A stretch of 10,184 bases of DNA, from NCBI GenBank assembly GCA_013696905.1, contig JACCXP010000231.1, positions 1 to 10,184 on the forward strand, read 5' to 3'. Below the pieces are notes generated by a model. It worked only from the letters and a program-made list of their open reading frames with translations. It searched no databases and was not told the DNA's origin. The position numbers were made by a program, and so were the translations under genes. This DNA comes from Thermoleophilaceae bacterium (lineage in GTDB: Bacteria; Actinomycetota; Thermoleophilia; Solirubrobacterales; Thermoleophilaceae). Positions 1-6,832 of this stretch are shown one piece after another; position 1 is the stretch's first letter; each line of letters starts with the position of its first letter.

Positions 1-3
1 AGC

Positions 4-126
4 CTACGCCGCGGGCCGCAGGCGCTCGAGGACGCGTTCGCCCCGTGGGCCGGCGGCGAGCAGGGCGGCGGGCATGGGGTCATCTGAGGCCCACATAAGC
101 GCCCGCGCGGGGCGCGGGGCAGCGGT
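4..126 (-). pseudogene. C-terminal remnant of an ATP-grasp (carboxylate-amine-ligase-like) protein
   Basis: Read on the minus strand, the frame ending in TAG at 6-4 encodes a 30-residue tail after the ATG at 96-94. It begins MWASDDPM and ends ERVLERLRPAA. The tail matches the C-terminus of the plus-strand ATP-grasp pseudogene, which has MWARDDPM at 1124-1147 followed by a similar basic tail. Seven of eight residues agree, while the third bases of the Ala and Pro codons differ (GCC/GCA, CCC/CCG), which points to old protein homology and not to a fresh DNA copy. The frame stays open upstream to a TAA at 231-229, but residues beyond roughly position 126 (rich in Gly, Arg, Asp) do not resemble the family, and no ATP-binding region is present. 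I infer a truncated remnant of a divergently oriented paralogue. A short functional peptide from the GTG at 180-178 is possible but unlikely. Confidence 0.5.
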
Positions 127-217
127 AGAGGAGCCGTCGCGGTCGCCCTTGCCCGTGCGATCACGTCCGCCTTGAGCCACCGGTACGTGACCCCGACCCG
201 ATGCCGCCTCCGCCGAC

Positions 218-282
218 GTTACGATCGGTTACATAAACCGGGTCGACCCGTTCGTTCGCGGAGATCCTCGGGTCGCCCGTTC
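218..282. promoter_or_regulatory. Candidate control region: A/T-richer patch, 12-bp palindrome and direct repeat
   Basis: This stretch lies between the two divergent ATP-grasp remnants. It holds GTTAC twice at a 10-bp interval (218-222 and 228-232), the A/T-richest short patch nearby (229-237), a perfect 12-bp palindrome CGGGTCGACCCG (239-250), and a direct repeat. The repeat copies are CGGGTCGACCCGTTC at 239-253 and the same sequence lacking the A at 269-282, offset by 30 bp, about three helical turns. The arrangement resembles an operator or activator site upstream of the plus-strand operon. No convincing -35/-10 pair is visible, so promoter activity is inferred from position and symmetry only. 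Confidence 0.3.
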
Positions 283-348
283 TCCGTGCCAGCTACCTCA
301 CACGCCCGATCAGCTCCAGGTCATGGATGGCGTGCTGACAACTCCTGT

Positions 349-1234
349 ATGGACGCGCTCGTCACGGAGACACGTCTCCGAGCGGGCGTGGCGGGGCTGC
401 GGGCCGCCGGTCGCGGCGGGCTCGGCGTCGTCGCGGTGGGGCCATCGGCACGCGCCGCCGGGCTTTGGTCTCGCTTCGCGCGCGCCTCCGCCGTCGTGCC
501 GGACGTGCTCGATGACCCGGTCGGCTTCGCCGCCGCGGTCGGGCGAGCATGGGCCGCTGGTCGTGTACCCGGTCCAGTAGGAGGCGATCGACGCGCTGCT
601 CGACCCCGACCTGCCGGCCGAGGCGATGCTCCCCTACCCTGCCGCGCACGTGGTGCGCCGACTGCGCGACAAGCGTGCCTTGCCCGGGCTGTTCGCCGAA
701 GGCGGATTTCGAACGGTTGCCACGCTAGCCGAGGGCACCGCTGCCGAGCTGCTCGGCGCATCGCTTCCGCATCCGTGCGTGCTCAAGCCGACCGGCAGGG
801 GCAAGGGCATGGGCACCGTCGAGGAGATGCGCTCCGAGAGGCACCTGTATGGCGTGTTGAGAGCGCTCCCGCCCGACGAGCCGCTGCTCGTGCAGGAGAA
901 GCTCAGCGGCCCACTCGGCTCGCTCGGGGTACTTCGGCCTTGCGCAGCTCGACTACTTCTCCCGATCGCGTGGCAGTCGGCCGTGACGAACGGGGCGGCC
1001 GGCTCGCCGAGCAGCTACCGAATCGGCGTCACCTACCGCTGGCTGGAGGGTGACGTCGTGGCCGCGATCCAGGGCACGCCCGACATCCTCAGGCGCCGCT
1101 GTGCGCCGCCGAAGGTCGGCGACATGTGGGCACGCGATGACCCGATGGCGAGCGTCGTCTACGGGTCTCAGACCCTCGCGAAGCGCGTCTGGCAACGCGT
1201 GCCGAGGCAGGTCCGTCGCCGGCTCAAGCGATGA
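349..1234 (+). pseudogene. Broken ATP-grasp carboxylate-amine-ligase-like gene (frameshift, nonsense, internal deletions)
   Basis: The intact ancestor would be an ATP-dependent ligase of the carbamoyl-phosphate-synthase-like ATP-grasp family, joining a carboxylate to an amine; its substrate is unknown. The protein signal changes frame along the gene. The ATG at 349 opens an N-terminal Rossmann-like part (MDALVTETRLRAG, then VAVGPSARAAGLWSRFA). At GGG 541-543 an extra G shifts the frame, after which GEHGPLVVYPVQ runs into TAG at 578-580. The same frame continues past the stop with EAIDALLDPDLPAEA, DKRALPGLF, the ATP-grasp lysine segment CVLKPTGRGKGMGT and LLVQEKLSGPLGSL. A third frame carries YFGLAQLDYF at 930-959, and then the second frame resumes with WQSAVTNG, YRIGVTYRWLEGD and MWARDDPM. 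The joins lack the stretches expected on each side of YFGLAQLDYF, including the metal-binding end of the ATP-grasp fold, so two internal deletions are inferred. The terminal TGA overlaps the next ATG as ATGA, so this was probably the first gene of the operon. Catalytic activity is very unlikely. Confidence 0.85.
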
Positions 1235-2007
1235 TCGACCTGCACTCGCACGTGCTCCCGGGGATCGACGACGGTCCCGAGGACATGACCGGGAGCATCG
1301 CGCTCGCGCGCGCCGCCGAGCGCGACGGGGTGCAGACGCTCGCCGCCACCCCGCACCTGCGCGCCGACCACCCGCGCGTGCGCCTGGGCGAGCTCGCCGA
1401 GCGCTGCGAAGAGCTGAACGCCCGCCTGGCCGAAGTGTCGGTCGGCCTGCGGGTGGTGGCCGGGGGGGAGGTCGACGCGCTCTGGGCGCAGGCGGCCTCA
1501 GACGGTGAGCTGCGCCTCGCCTCATACGGGCAGCGCGGCGACGATCTGCTGCTCGAGACGCCGTACGGACCGCTCCCCGACGGCTTCGAGGAGCTGCTCT
1601 TCCGACTCGGGCTGCGCGGCTTTCGCGTCCTGCTCGCGCACCCCGAGCGCAATCCCACCCTGCAGCGGGAGCCCGAGCGGCTCGCCGAGATGGTGGGCCG
1701 CGGCGCCCTCGTGCAGGTGACCGCGCTCTCGCTTGCGCGCTCCGATCGCGGCTCGCGCTCGCGCCGCCTCGCGCTCGACCTGGTCAAGCGCGGGCACGCC
1801 CATGTGATCGCGTCGGATTCCCATTCCGCCGATTGGCGCGCGCCCGATCTCTCCGCCGGCCTCGCGGCGGCCGCGAAGGTCGCCCCGGCGCGGGCTGAGT
1901 GGATGGTCAACGAGGCGCCGGCGGCGATCCTTGCGGGGGAGCCGCTGCCGGAGCCTCCGCCCGAGCGAAGCCGACGCGGCGCTCGCTTCCTGCGCCGTCG
2001 AGCCTGA
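1231..2007 (+). CDS. PHP-domain tyrosine-protein phosphatase, CpsB/YwqE/CapC type
   Basis: This 258-residue protein belongs to the manganese-dependent PHP phosphatases. In Wzy-dependent capsule loci these remove phosphate from the tyrosine-rich tail of the BY-kinase/copolymerase and so help set polymer length. The metal-site motifs are all present and in family order: DLHSHVLPGIDDGP (residues 3-16, ligands H5 and H7), TPH with H42, GGE with E80, LLLET with E109, LAHPER with H137, and SDSHS with D196 and H198. Length (about 250) fits the family. The protein is cytoplasmic: no signal peptide or membrane segment is seen. The C-terminal 20 residues are Pro/Arg-rich and not conserved. The ATG overlaps the stop of the broken ATP-grasp gene (ATGA) and has no strong Shine-Dalgarno of its own, so translation may have depended on coupling to a reading frame that is now broken. 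No cognate tyrosine kinase lies in the window. Family assignment is firm; the target is inferred. Confidence 0.92.
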   Translation: MIDLHSHVLPGIDDGPEDMTGSIALARAAERDGVQTLAATPHLRADHPRVRLGELAERCEELNARLAEVSVGLRVVAGGEVDALWAQAASDGELRLASYGQRGDDLLLETPYGPLPDGFEELLFRLGLRGFRVLLAHPERNPTLQREPERLAEMVGRGALVQVTALSLARSDRGSRSRRLALDLVKRGHAHVIASDSHSADWRAPDLSAGLAAAAKVAPARAEWMVNEAPAAILAGEPLPEPPPERSRRGARFLRRRA

Positions 2008-2014
2008 CCCTCTC

Positions 2015-2048
2015 GGTCACGAGCAGCGCTGGGCGCCCGCTCGTGGCC
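2015..2048 (+). terminator. Hairpin after the phosphatase gene (possible attenuator or terminator)
   Basis: GGTCACGAGC (2015-2024) can pair with GCTCGTGGCC (2039-2048), giving a 10-bp stem with one G-U pair and a 14-base loop, starting 8 bases after the phosphatase stop. No T-run follows, so a classical intrinsic terminator is not supported. It may be a weak attenuator, an RNA-stabilising structure or chance in G+C-rich DNA. It lies in the only sizeable gap (140 bp) inside the operon. Confidence 0.35.
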
Positions 2049-2147
2049 AGGCTTGCCGCCGCGAGGCCATCGGTACCATGGGACATGGCAAGTCCGCCGA
2101 GCGAGTCGTCGCAGCCTCGCTCGTCCGGTCGCTTCTGAACGGATTCG

Positions 2148-3416
2148 ATGCAGACCACCGACACCCCGACGCCCCCGAGCAGGACGCGTAGGGCCGGCCT
2201 CGTGCTGGCGGGCCTGCTGCTGCTCGCGGCCGGCCTCGCCATGGGCTTCTTCGCCTTTGGCGGCGGATATGGCGGCGACCCGCGCCCGGCGACCGAGGCG
2301 CCGCCCGAGTCGAGCTTCGAGGCCGAGCGGATGTCGGTGGAGGATGGCGTCGAGAGGATCGAGGACGAGGGCGCCGGCCGGGGAGAGGCGCTGCGCTTCG
2401 CGCGCGACGCGTCGGCTTCGATCCGCTTCACCAGCGTGGCCGCCCGCCGGATCACGATCCGAGCGCGCGGCGATCAGTGCGAGGGCGCCCCAGAGGCGGT
2501 CGTAACGGTGGACGGTGCGCGGGTGCTCGCCGCGAGCGTCTCCTCGCAGAGCTGGCAGACCTACTCCGGCGCGGCCACGGTTGCGGCCGGCGCCCACAGG
2601 GTCGAGATCTCCTACGCCAACAACGTCAGCAACGGCGAGTGCGACCGCAACCTCTTCGTCGACCGTGTTACGTTCGACTCCACCACGCCCCCGGCCGGCA
2701 CCACGTCGACGCCCCGCCCCGCCCAGGACGCTCCGCCCCAAGCGGGCTCGCGGGTGATCTGGCGCGGCGACTTCGAGTCGGGTGACCTCGAGCAGTGGGG
2801 GACCGCCCAGCGGGTCGCCGACGACCGCATCCAAGTGGTGCGCTCGCCCACCCGACAGGGCGGCAACGCCGCCCGCTTCGAGGTCAGGGAGGGCGACAAC
2901 GTGGGGGATGGCGCTCCCAGGGCCGAGCTCGCGCTGCTGAACCGCCGCGACGCCTGCTGCCGGGAGGGCGACGAGCGCTGGTACCGGTGGCAGACCATGT
3001 TCGACCGCAGCTTCCCGACCGATCCCGGCAGGTTCGTCGACTTCGTGCAGTTCAAGAAGGACGGCGAGGGGGGCGGCCCGGTGACGTTCATGGTCTGGGG
3101 CGAGCAGATGGAGATGCGCGCCAACGGCACGCATTGGAAGGCGCCGCTGCGGCGAGGGCAGTGGGAGGACTTCGTCTTCCACGTCAAGTGGTCGCCCGAT
3201 CCGACCGTCGGCTTCGTTGAGCTCTGGCGCAACGGCCGCCTCGAGCTCCCGCGCAAGTACATGCTGACGATGGACCGCGACGCCGCCGGCAAGGCGATCC
3301 CCGCGTACATCAAGCAGGGGCTCTACCGCAGCGAAGACTTCACCCAGACCGGGGTGGTGTTCCAGGACGGGATGGTGGCGGGCACGACTGCCCGCGCGGT
3401 GGGAGGCACTGGCTGA
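2148..3416 (+). CDS. Membrane-anchored polysaccharide lyase with N-terminal carbohydrate-binding module
   Basis: This 422-residue protein is likely to act outside the membrane, binding and cleaving a uronic-acid-containing polysaccharide by beta-elimination. Residues 1-15 are short and basic (SRTRR), followed by a hydrophobic segment at about 16-38, which fits a signal anchor. Residues 57-178 resemble a calcium-dependent xylan-binding module (CBM36/CBM60 type): a glutamate-containing FEAE start, RARGDQCEGAP, a VTVDG strand, and GECDRNLFVDRV. Cys111 and Cys165 are placed for a disulfide. A Pro/Thr linker (about 179-202) leads to a domain at 203-415 resembling the Polysacc_lyase family (heparinase I/PL20-like jelly roll): GDFESGDLEQW, PRAELAL, WYRWQTMF, THWK, W-E-D-F-V-F-H-V-K-W and a C-terminal Y-I-K-Q-G-L-Y-R. 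The ATG at 2148 has only a weak upstream purine stretch, but the anchor follows it directly. Its stop overlaps the polymerase start as TGATG. In context it may trim or release the polymer made by the locus. Polymer specificity cannot be read from the sequence. Confidence 0.82.
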   Translation: MQTTDTPTPPSRTRRAGLVLAGLLLLAAGLAMGFFAFGGGYGGDPRPATEAPPESSFEAERMSVEDGVERIEDEGAGRGEALRFARDASASIRFTSVAARRITIRARGDQCEGAPEAVVTVDGARVLAASVSSQSWQTYSGAATVAAGAHRVEISYANNVSNGECDRNLFVDRVTFDSTTPPAGTTSTPRPAQDAPPQAGSRVIWRGDFESGDLEQWGTAQRVADDRIQVVRSPTRQGGNAARFEVREGDNVGDGAPRAELALLNRRDACCREGDERWYRWQTMFDRSFPTDPGRFVDFVQFKKDGEGGGPVTFMVWGEQMEMRANGTHWKAPLRRGQWEDFVFHVKWSPDPTVGFVELWRNGRLELPRKYMLTMDRDAAGKAIPAYIKQGLYRSEDFTQTGVVFQDGMVAGTTARAVGGTG

Positions 3417-4810
3417 TGGCGGCGGTCGGGCTGCGGCGCCGGGGCCCGGCCGGCCGGGGCGTCCCCCGACTCGACATGCCGGTCGCGCTCGTCTGGCTGG
3501 GGGCCGTGGGGCTTGCGCTGGTGGCTGCGGCGGCCCTCGTGCTGGTCCCCAACCCGCTCTTCCTGGTGCCGCCCGCGCTCACCGGCGCACTGATGCTCGT
3601 GCTAGGCATCGAGTCCCTGATCGCGCTTGCCTTCCTCGGCGCCGCGGGCCTGCTGCCCTTCGTCGACTCCGGCGGCTACGCCGTCGGCAACCTGCCGGTC
3701 TGGCTGTTCTTCTTCGCGCTCGGCTGCGGGCTGATGCTGCTCGCGTGGGCGATGCGGGTGCTCGATCGGCGGCCGTCGCGTCCGCTCGAGCCGAACCTGC
3801 TGGTGGTCGTGCTCATCGTCTACTTCATCTTCACCGTCGTGCGCCTGGCGGCTTCCGAGCCGCTGTCGATCCCGTCGCTGAGCGCCGAGTTCATCGGCTT
3901 CCCGACCGCCGCGCTCGTCACCTACCTGTGGCTCTCGCACGACGAGGCGCTCGCCGGCCTGCGGCGCGCGCTGCCCGTGATCGTCTTGGTGGTGGCTTCG
4001 TGGGCCGCGATGTACGTGGCGGGATCGGCCGGCTGCGAGCCGTGCCGTGCGTGGGTGGACACGGGCCGCATCCGCAGCGGCCTGCTCGGAGGAAACGATC
4101 GCCTCTACACCGCCGGCCAGAACGCATTCCTCGGGCTGGTGCTGATCGCCTTCGGCCAGCTGCTGCGCCGCTTCACGCCGAGTGTGGCCGTGCTGACGCT
4201 GCTCGGGGCGGGCGCGATCGCGCTGCAGGCCTCGCGGGCGCAGTACTTCGGCTTCATGGCCGGTGCGCTCGTGCTGCTGGTGTGGAAGTTCTGGCGTGTG
4301 CGCGTGGTCGGACGTGTGCTGCTCGTGCTCGCGACCGTCGCCGGCCTCGCCGCCCTGCTCTCGACCCCGGCCGGGGATCGAGCGCTGAGCGCATACCAGG
4401 AGGTCAGCAGCCAGGGCGGGACAGCCGGCTTCCGCTTCCAGATCTTGCAGAACTCGTCCGAGAACTGGTCCGCGTTCGGACTCGGGGTCTTCTCGCAGAT
4501 CTTCGGCAAGGGATTCAACACCGACCTCGGCCTGCCGAACACCCTGCTCGTGCTCGGCTACTTCGGCGGCTTCCTGCAGATCGCCCTGCTCGTGCTCGCC
4601 GCGATGCGTGGGGCGCTCTCGCGAACGCTCACCGGCGCGACAGTCGCCGGCATCTTCGTGATGGTGCTGGTCGCGCGCCCGACGCTGCCGCTGATCGAGT
4701 ACGGACACAGCGGCGTGGCATATGGCGTCGCGCTCGGCTTCGCGGCGGCCCTGCACACCAGGACGAGCCTGAGGCGACGGGCACCGGCAGCACTGACGCC
4801 GACGCGATGA
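3416..4810 (+). CDS. O-antigen ligase/Wzy-like polysaccharide polymerase, multi-pass membrane protein
   Basis: This 464-residue protein is strongly hydrophobic, with about 10-12 predicted membrane segments by eye, beginning around residue 22 and ending near residue 450. A longer loop lies at about residues 200-235 (CEPCRAW, then RIRSGLLGGNDRLYTAGQNAF), and another at about 320-375 carries GFRFQILQNSSENW and FGLGVFSQIFGKGFN. Both fit the Wzy_C/O-antigen ligase superfamily, in which large loops facing outside hold catalytic arginines. The likely role is joining lipid-linked repeat units into polymer on the outer face of the membrane. The start at 3416 overlaps the lyase stop by one base and is preceded by GGGAGG (3401-3406), well spaced; an in-frame ATG at 3476 would remove only a basic 20-residue leader. 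Its stop overlaps the next ATG as ATGA. Polymerase versus ligase (transfer to another acceptor) cannot be decided from sequence; the Wzx and GT neighbours favour polymerase. Confidence 0.82.
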   Translation: MAAVGLRRRGPAGRGVPRLDMPVALVWLGAVGLALVAAAALVLVPNPLFLVPPALTGALMLVLGIESLIALAFLGAAGLLPFVDSGGYAVGNLPVWLFFFALGCGLMLLAWAMRVLDRRPSRPLEPNLLVVVLIVYFIFTVVRLAASEPLSIPSLSAEFIGFPTAALVTYLWLSHDEALAGLRRALPVIVLVVASWAAMYVAGSAGCEPCRAWVDTGRIRSGLLGGNDRLYTAGQNAFLGLVLIAFGQLLRRFTPSVAVLTLLGAGAIALQASRAQYFGFMAGALVLLVWKFWRVRVVGRVLLVLATVAGLAALLSTPAGDRALSAYQEVSSQGGTAGFRFQILQNSSENWSAFGLGVFSQIFGKGFNTDLGLPNTLLVLGYFGGFLQIALLVLAAMRGALSRTLTGATVAGIFVMVLVARPTLPLIEYGHSGVAYGVALGFAAALHTRTSLRRRAPAALTPTR

Positions 4811-5760
4811 CCTCGCACCACCCCTCCGCCTCGGCCGCTGCAGCCGAGCCCGCGACCCTGCCGCGGCTCGCCGCGGTCGCTGTGACGTTCAACTCCTCGA
4901 AGGAGATCGAGGCATGGGTCGCGTCGTTCGAGCGCAGCGGGATGCGTGACGCGATCGAGCTGTGCGTGGTCGACTCCGGATCGAGGACAGAGGAGCGCGA
5001 AGTGCTCGTCGAGCGCATCGGCCCGCGCGTCGACACGCTGCTGCTGCGGCCGAACTACGGCTATGGCCGCTCGTGCAACGCGGGCGCTGCGGCGACGCGC
5101 GCCGGCACGCTGCTCTTCCTCAACCCCGATGCCGAGCTCTGCTCGCTGCCGCCGCGGTTCACAAGCGGCGGCCTGCCCGACGGGCTGCTGCTCGGGGCGG
5201 TGAAGCTGCTGCCGGGAGGCGGCAGCCGGCCGCTCGGCTTCGCGCATCTTCCCCACGCCGGCTGGCAGGCGGAGAACCTCGTGCTGGGGCGCTTCTCGCG
5301 TGCGTTCCGCTTCACGGGCGACGACCCCGAGTGGGTGTCGGGCGCGGCGATGCTGGTGAAGCGCTCCGACTTCGAGGCGATCGGTGGCTTCGCCGACGAC
5401 ATCTTCCTCTACTACGAGGACGCCGACCTGTGCGCGCGCCTGCGCCGGCGCGGCGGGCGCGTGGCCATAGACCCGGAGTTCGTGATCGACCATCCCGGCA
5501 GGGCGTCGAGCAGCGGTCAGCACGGCCTCGACCCCGTCAGCAAGTGGAGCGGCCGCATCTTCGCGGCGCGCCACGACGGCCTCGTGCAGGCGCGGCTCCT
5601 TTACCTGCTGCTGATCGTCTACTACCTGCCGCGGCGCGCGCTCGTCGCGCTCGTCCGTCGCCTGCTCGGCCGCGAGCAGGGCGGGCAGTCGATCGGCCAG
5701 CTCGCGCTCGACCTGCTGAACGTGCGCCGGGTGCTCAGGCGCCTGGGGGTGCCTCATTAG
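4807..5760 (+). CDS. Family 2 glycosyltransferase (rhamnosyltransferase-like)
   Basis: This 317-residue cytoplasmic GT-A enzyme probably adds one sugar of the repeat unit to a lipid-linked acceptor. Visible motifs are VAVTFNS (residues 24-30), the nucleotide-binding VVDSGS (54-59), RPNYGYGRSCNAG (81-93), the DXD-position motif FLNPDAE (104-110), and WVSGAAMLVKRSDFEAIGGF (176-195) followed by FLYYEDADLCARLRRRG (200-216), where the ED pair is the usual catalytic-base region. This combination is typical of WbbL/RfbF-like rhamnosyltransferases, but donor sugar cannot be assigned confidently. A hydrophobic stretch (about 264-282) near the C-terminus may associate with the membrane. The ATG overlaps the polymerase stop (ATGA). 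The first 20 residues are Ala/Ser/Pro-rich and probably disordered. The gene ends in TAG next to the start region of the following GT4. Confidence 0.88.
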   Translation: MTSHHPSASAAAAEPATLPRLAAVAVTFNSSKEIEAWVASFERSGMRDAIELCVVDSGSRTEEREVLVERIGPRVDTLLLRPNYGYGRSCNAGAAATRAGTLLFLNPDAELCSLPPRFTSGGLPDGLLLGAVKLLPGGGSRPLGFAHLPHAGWQAENLVLGRFSRAFRFTGDDPEWVSGAAMLVKRSDFEAIGGFADDIFLYYEDADLCARLRRRGGRVAIDPEFVIDHPGRASSSGQHGLDPVSKWSGRIFAARHDGLVQARLLYLLLIVYYLPRRALVALVRRLLGREQGGQSIGQLALDLLNVRRVLRRLGVPH

Positions 5761-6832
5761 GGTCGGGCTCGTGACCAACTCGCTCGCACGCGGCGGCGCC
5801 GAGCGCCAGACGGCGCTTTGGGCCGCGGCCTGCGAGCGCCTCGGGCACGAGGTCGAGATCCTCGCCATGCACCGCCGGCCGGACGAGTACGAGCTGCCCG
5901 ACGCGGCGCGCGTCGGCTATCTGGAGAAGTCGGGCCGGCTGGACCTGCCACGCATGGTCAGGCGCGTGCGGGCGCTCGGGCGCCGCGTCGACGTGGTCGT
6001 CGGCTTTCAGGCCTACTGCAGCCTGCTCTGAACGCTCGCCAGACTGCCGGTGCCGTGGCTGTTCGTGGCGGGCGGCGATCCGCGCCGCCTGCGCGACACG
6101 AGCCGCATGCCCGCGTGGGTCCTGCGCGCCGTCGCCCGCGACGCCGCGGCGGCTTGCGCGCCCACCGAGGGCGTCGTCGAGACCCATCGCCTGCTCGGCC
6201 TCGGGCCCCGCAGCGGCGCCTGGCGAACGATCCCGAACATCGTCGACGAGAGCGCGTTCGTCAAGGGCACGCCGGAGCGCGCCGGCGCGCTCTTCGTCGG
6301 GCGCTTCGTGCCCGAGAAGAACCCACTGCTCGCGCTCGAGTCGGCCGTGGCGGCCGACGCCGCGCTGACCTTTCTCGGACGCGGCCCGCTCGAGCAGGAG
6401 CTGAAGGCCGCCGTCGCCAAGGGCGGCCTCGAGCCGCGCGTCTCGTTCCACTCCTTCACCTCGCGCCCGTGGGAGCTGTATGCCCGACACCGTGTGCTGC
6501 TGCTGACGTCGAACTACGAGACCTTCGGCAACGTGATAATCGAGAGCCTGGCGGCGGGGACCCCGGTCGTGTCCGTGGACTGCGACTTCGGCCCCCGCGA
6601 GGTGCTCACCGGGGCCGCTTACTCGAGCGTCGTGCCGCGTGACCGCGACGCGCTCGCCGCGGCGCTCAGGGAGGTGCTCGAGCGCCCGTACTCGCAGGAC
6701 GAGGCGGCGGAGTGCCGGCGCTTCGCGGAGCGCTACCGGCTCGCGGGCATCACGCCCTTGATCGACGACGCCCTCGAGCTGACGCGGGCGCGCGGTCGGC
6801 CGGCGGGTGTCGGGGCCACGGTCGGCACATGA
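5756..6832 (+). pseudogene. Family 4 glycosyltransferase interrupted by in-frame TGA and lacking a standard start
   Basis: One reading frame spells a full GT-B glycosyltransferase of about 358 residues with one stop inside. The N-terminal part begins RVGLVTNSLARGGAERQ, a classic GT4 opening. It runs to GFQAYCSLL and meets TGA at 6029-6031. The same frame then continues TLARLPVPWLFVAGGDPRRL with IPNIVDESAF, the FVGRFVPEKNP strand (around 6293-6325), and the donor-binding E-x7-E motif in YETFGNVIIESLAAGTPVV (around 6515-6570). A normal gene would begin MRVGLV, but the codon there is ATT (5756-5758), overlapping the TAG of the GT2 gene. The first GTG, at 5771, would cut off beta-strand 1. Restart at GTG 6050 could yield a 260-residue product holding the donor domain only, without the acceptor domain, so probably inactive. 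A single G-to-T change in GGA explains the TGA. Either a recent null allele or a sequence error; TGA recoding is unlikely because neighbouring genes end in TGA. It would otherwise add another sugar to the repeat unit. Confidence 0.8.

Noticed and set aside
1462..1468. Run of seven G as a possible frameshift or phase-variation site in the phosphatase gene
   Set aside because: The reading frame and all PHP motifs are intact on both sides, with E80 lying just after the run. A single G tract in this composition is not evidence of slippage.
1224..3182. A 652-codon open frame on the minus strand across the phosphatase and lyase genes
   Set aside because: It is antisense to two genes with clear family motifs. 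Its translation is low-complexity Arg/Ala/Gly/Ser and matches no fold; long antisense frames are expected in DNA this G+C-rich.
3745..4806. Upstream part of a plus-strand frame that runs into the GT2 gene
   Set aside because: This part is an Arg/Ala-rich out-of-frame reading of the polymerase gene. The GT2 protein signal begins only at the ATG at 4807, which overlaps the polymerase stop.
6029..6031. TGA read as selenocysteine or by programmed readthrough
   Set aside because: Other genes here end in TGA, GT4 enzymes have no catalytic Cys or Sec at this place, and no obvious stem-loop follows immediately. A nonsense change or sequence error is simpler.
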